A DNA stretch of 64,000 nucleotides from Streptomyces mutabilis. Its GTDB lineage: Bacteria > Actinomycetota > Actinomycetes > Streptomycetales > Streptomycetaceae. The notes beneath the pieces are model-generated. The model saw only the letters and a list, made by a program, of their open reading frames with translations. It had not been told where the DNA came from and searched no databases. This document shows, piece after piece, positions 62,819-64,000 of this stretch (the first letter of the stretch is position 1; the number at the start of each line of letters is the position of its first letter). The position numbers and the translations under genes were made by a program. The stretch is taken from positions 186,001 through 250,000 of the forward strand of contig NZ_BMTT01000009.1 of assembly GCF_014649815.1 (NCBI RefSeq), given 5' to 3'.

Positions 62819-64000
62819 AGGGCCCAGAAGCCCACGGCGTAACAGACCAGCGCCAGCAGCAGCACCGCAACCGCCACGCCGGCCGGCGGTCCGGTACGGC
62901 GCCGCCGTCGCCGCGCCGCGCGGTGTTGCGGCCCGGTGACGGCAGGGGCGGGGGCGGGTGCGGGCTCGAACGGTGACGGCGGTGGCGAGGCCGGTGCCGG
63001 ACCCTGCGGGTTGCGGGCGGTGTACGAGGCGGTGGTGGCGTCGGCGTCACGCTGCCCTACGGACGGCGCCGGCAGGGGCTGGGCGGGAAACGGCGGGCCG
63101 TGGTACGGGCCCTGCTCCCGCCGGCTGCCCGGGTGGGGACCGGACACGGACGCGGCGGTGACGGCCGCCTGCGGAGGCGGCAGACGGAAACTGCCCGTCT
63201 CCGACAGGTCAGCCGGACGGGGGGCCTCGGGAGCCGGCGCCGGGAGCGAGCCGGGCGGGGACGGCTGCGTGCCGTGCGCAGGGAGCGCCGCGCCGGGCGA
63301 GGACGGTGGCGTGCGACCCGGCGGCGATTGCGGGCCGTCCGGAGAATCAGGTGCCCGGTACCCGGCCGACGGCGTGGTGCCGGAGGCGCCCGCCGCGCCG
63401 GCCGGGGCGCCCTCCGGGGCCGGCTGCGGACCGGAGGGGGACGCCGGTGCGGGGCTCCCGGCGGACGGCGTGGCGCCCGGCCCTGGCGCGGGCGGCGTGT
63501 CCGACCGGAGCGCCGGTACGGGGCGCACGGTGGGCGGAGTGATCACATCGCGGGGGGCCGTCGGTGTGGGGTCCAGCCCCGAAGCCCGTTCGAGCGGGCC
63601 GTCGGCGGTGAACCCGGCGGGCAGCGGCCCGACCTGGTCGAAGATCTCGATCAGCTCGTCGTCGGGACCCGGCTCCGGCAGCAGCTCCGCCGCCGCGGCC
63701 AACGCCTTCCGCGCCCCCGTCGCCGTACGGAACCGCGCCGCCGGGTCCGGCTGCACCAGCGCCGACACGACCTGCCAGAGCGGCGCGGGAACCCCCTGCG
63801 GCGCGGGCGGCGTCCCGTGCTCGGCGAAGTACTGCACCAGCGCCTTGGCGTCCGGCTTCGCCCCCTCCAGCAGATACAGCGCGACCAGGCCCACCGCGAA
63901 CAGGTCGGCCGGGAAGTCCGGTTCCGCACCCATCATCTGCTCCGGCGCGAGATAACCCGGCGTCCCCACCACGAGGTTGGTCTCCGTCAGCCGGGGCTCG
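62806..64000 (-). CDS. Ser/Thr protein kinase, C-terminal part (5' end off the right edge)
   Basis: The window holds the last 397 or so codons. The end of the activation loop is visible (ETNLVVGTPGYLAPEQMMGA, with the GTPGYLAPE hallmark), then the helical lobe (DLFAVGLVALYLLEG). About 230 residues of Pro/Ala/Gly-rich juxtamembrane linker follow, with several SETGSF-like phosphorylatable stretches, a basic patch (RRRRRRTG) and a single transmembrane helix (GVAVAVLLLALVCYAVGFWA) four residues from the C-terminus, so there is no extracellular sensor. The N-terminal lobe and catalytic loop lie outside the window. Confidence 0.88.
   Translation of the reverse strand, partial: EPRLTETNLVVGTPGYLAPEQMMGAEPDFPADLFAVGLVALYLLEGAKPDAKALVQYFAEHGTPPAPQGVPAPLWQVVSALVQPDPAARFRTATGARKALAAAAELLPEPGPDDELIEIFDQVGPLPAGFTADGPLERASGLDPTPTAPRDVITPPTVRPVPALRSDTPPAPGPGATPSAGSPAPASPSGPQPAPEGAPAGAAGASGTTPSAGYRAPDSPDGPQSPPGRTPPSSPGAALPAHGTQPSPPGSLPAPAPEAPRPADLSETGSFRLPPPQAAVTAASVSGPHPGSRREQGPYHGPPFPAQPLPAPSVGQRDADATTASYTARNPQGPAPASPPPSPFEPAPAPAPAVTGPQHRAARRRRRRTGPPAGVAVAVLLLALVCYAVGFWALARL

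Overview
The window is the origin region of a Streptomyces chromosome (or that of a very close relative). The evidence is very high G+C, frequent GTG starts, and the gene order rpmH-dnaA-oriC-dnaN-gnd-recF-dciA-gyrB-gyrA. On the other side lie rnpA-yidD-yidC-jag-rsmG-parA-parB-(GNAT)-trxA-trxB-anti-sigma-sigM-pseudokinase-murJ. The order from murJ to gyrA also matches the Mycobacterium tuberculosis origin. DnaA has the long low-complexity domain II of streptomycetes, and the dnaA-dnaN gap is a roughly 970 bp field of DnaA boxes.

Layout. 1-3.6 kb: a partial MFS exporter diverging from a MarR regulator, a GNAT acetyltransferase and a beta-lactamase-fold hydrolase. 3.9-9 kb: dnaB, a MATE transporter and the rpsF-ssb-rpsR-rplI operon. 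9.2-20.4 kb: cell-wall genes (femX with an alanine-racemase-like partner, a GT87-type membrane protein, a bifunctional penicillin-binding protein), PadR with inositol-phosphate synthase, an MFS protein and an LppU-like membrane-anchored protein. 20.4-32 kb: cca, then DUF6049-murJ-pseudokinase-sigM-anti-sigma-trxB-trxA on the plus strand. 32-39 kb: the minus-strand replication/segregation/secretion block from rpmH to parB. 39.4-52.4 kb: the plus-strand block from dnaA to a DUF3566 protein and tRNA-Ile(GAU). 52.5-61 kb: accessory genes (an HTH-nSTAND-WD40 protein, a ferredoxin, an FkbM methyltransferase, a GT2 glycosyltransferase, GntR and a small secreted protein). 61-64 kb: a DLW-39-type micro-gene, a secreted anchored protein and the 3' part of a Ser/Thr kinase.

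How it works together. DnaA loads at oriC between dnaA and dnaN, and two DnaA boxes sit between the divergent dnaA and rpmH promoters. DnaB, SSB, DnaN, RecF, DciA and gyrase supply fork functions. ParB binds parS, and ParA positions the origins. Ten parS sites (eight perfect, two with the same single mismatch) all lie left of dnaA; four of the five convergent gene junctions in that half carry one, and at two of these the parS forms the core of a terminator-like hairpin. MurJ, FemX, the PBP and the pseudokinase place cell-wall assembly next to segregation. A textbook SigR-type promoter precedes trxBA.

The least conventional material is the accessory block right of tRNA-Ile, an off-oriC DnaA-box cluster between dnaB and the MATE gene, a helically phased GTGNCAC array upstream of the LppU-like gene, and the parS placement. 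All functional calls rest on reading sequence and motifs; no search was run.
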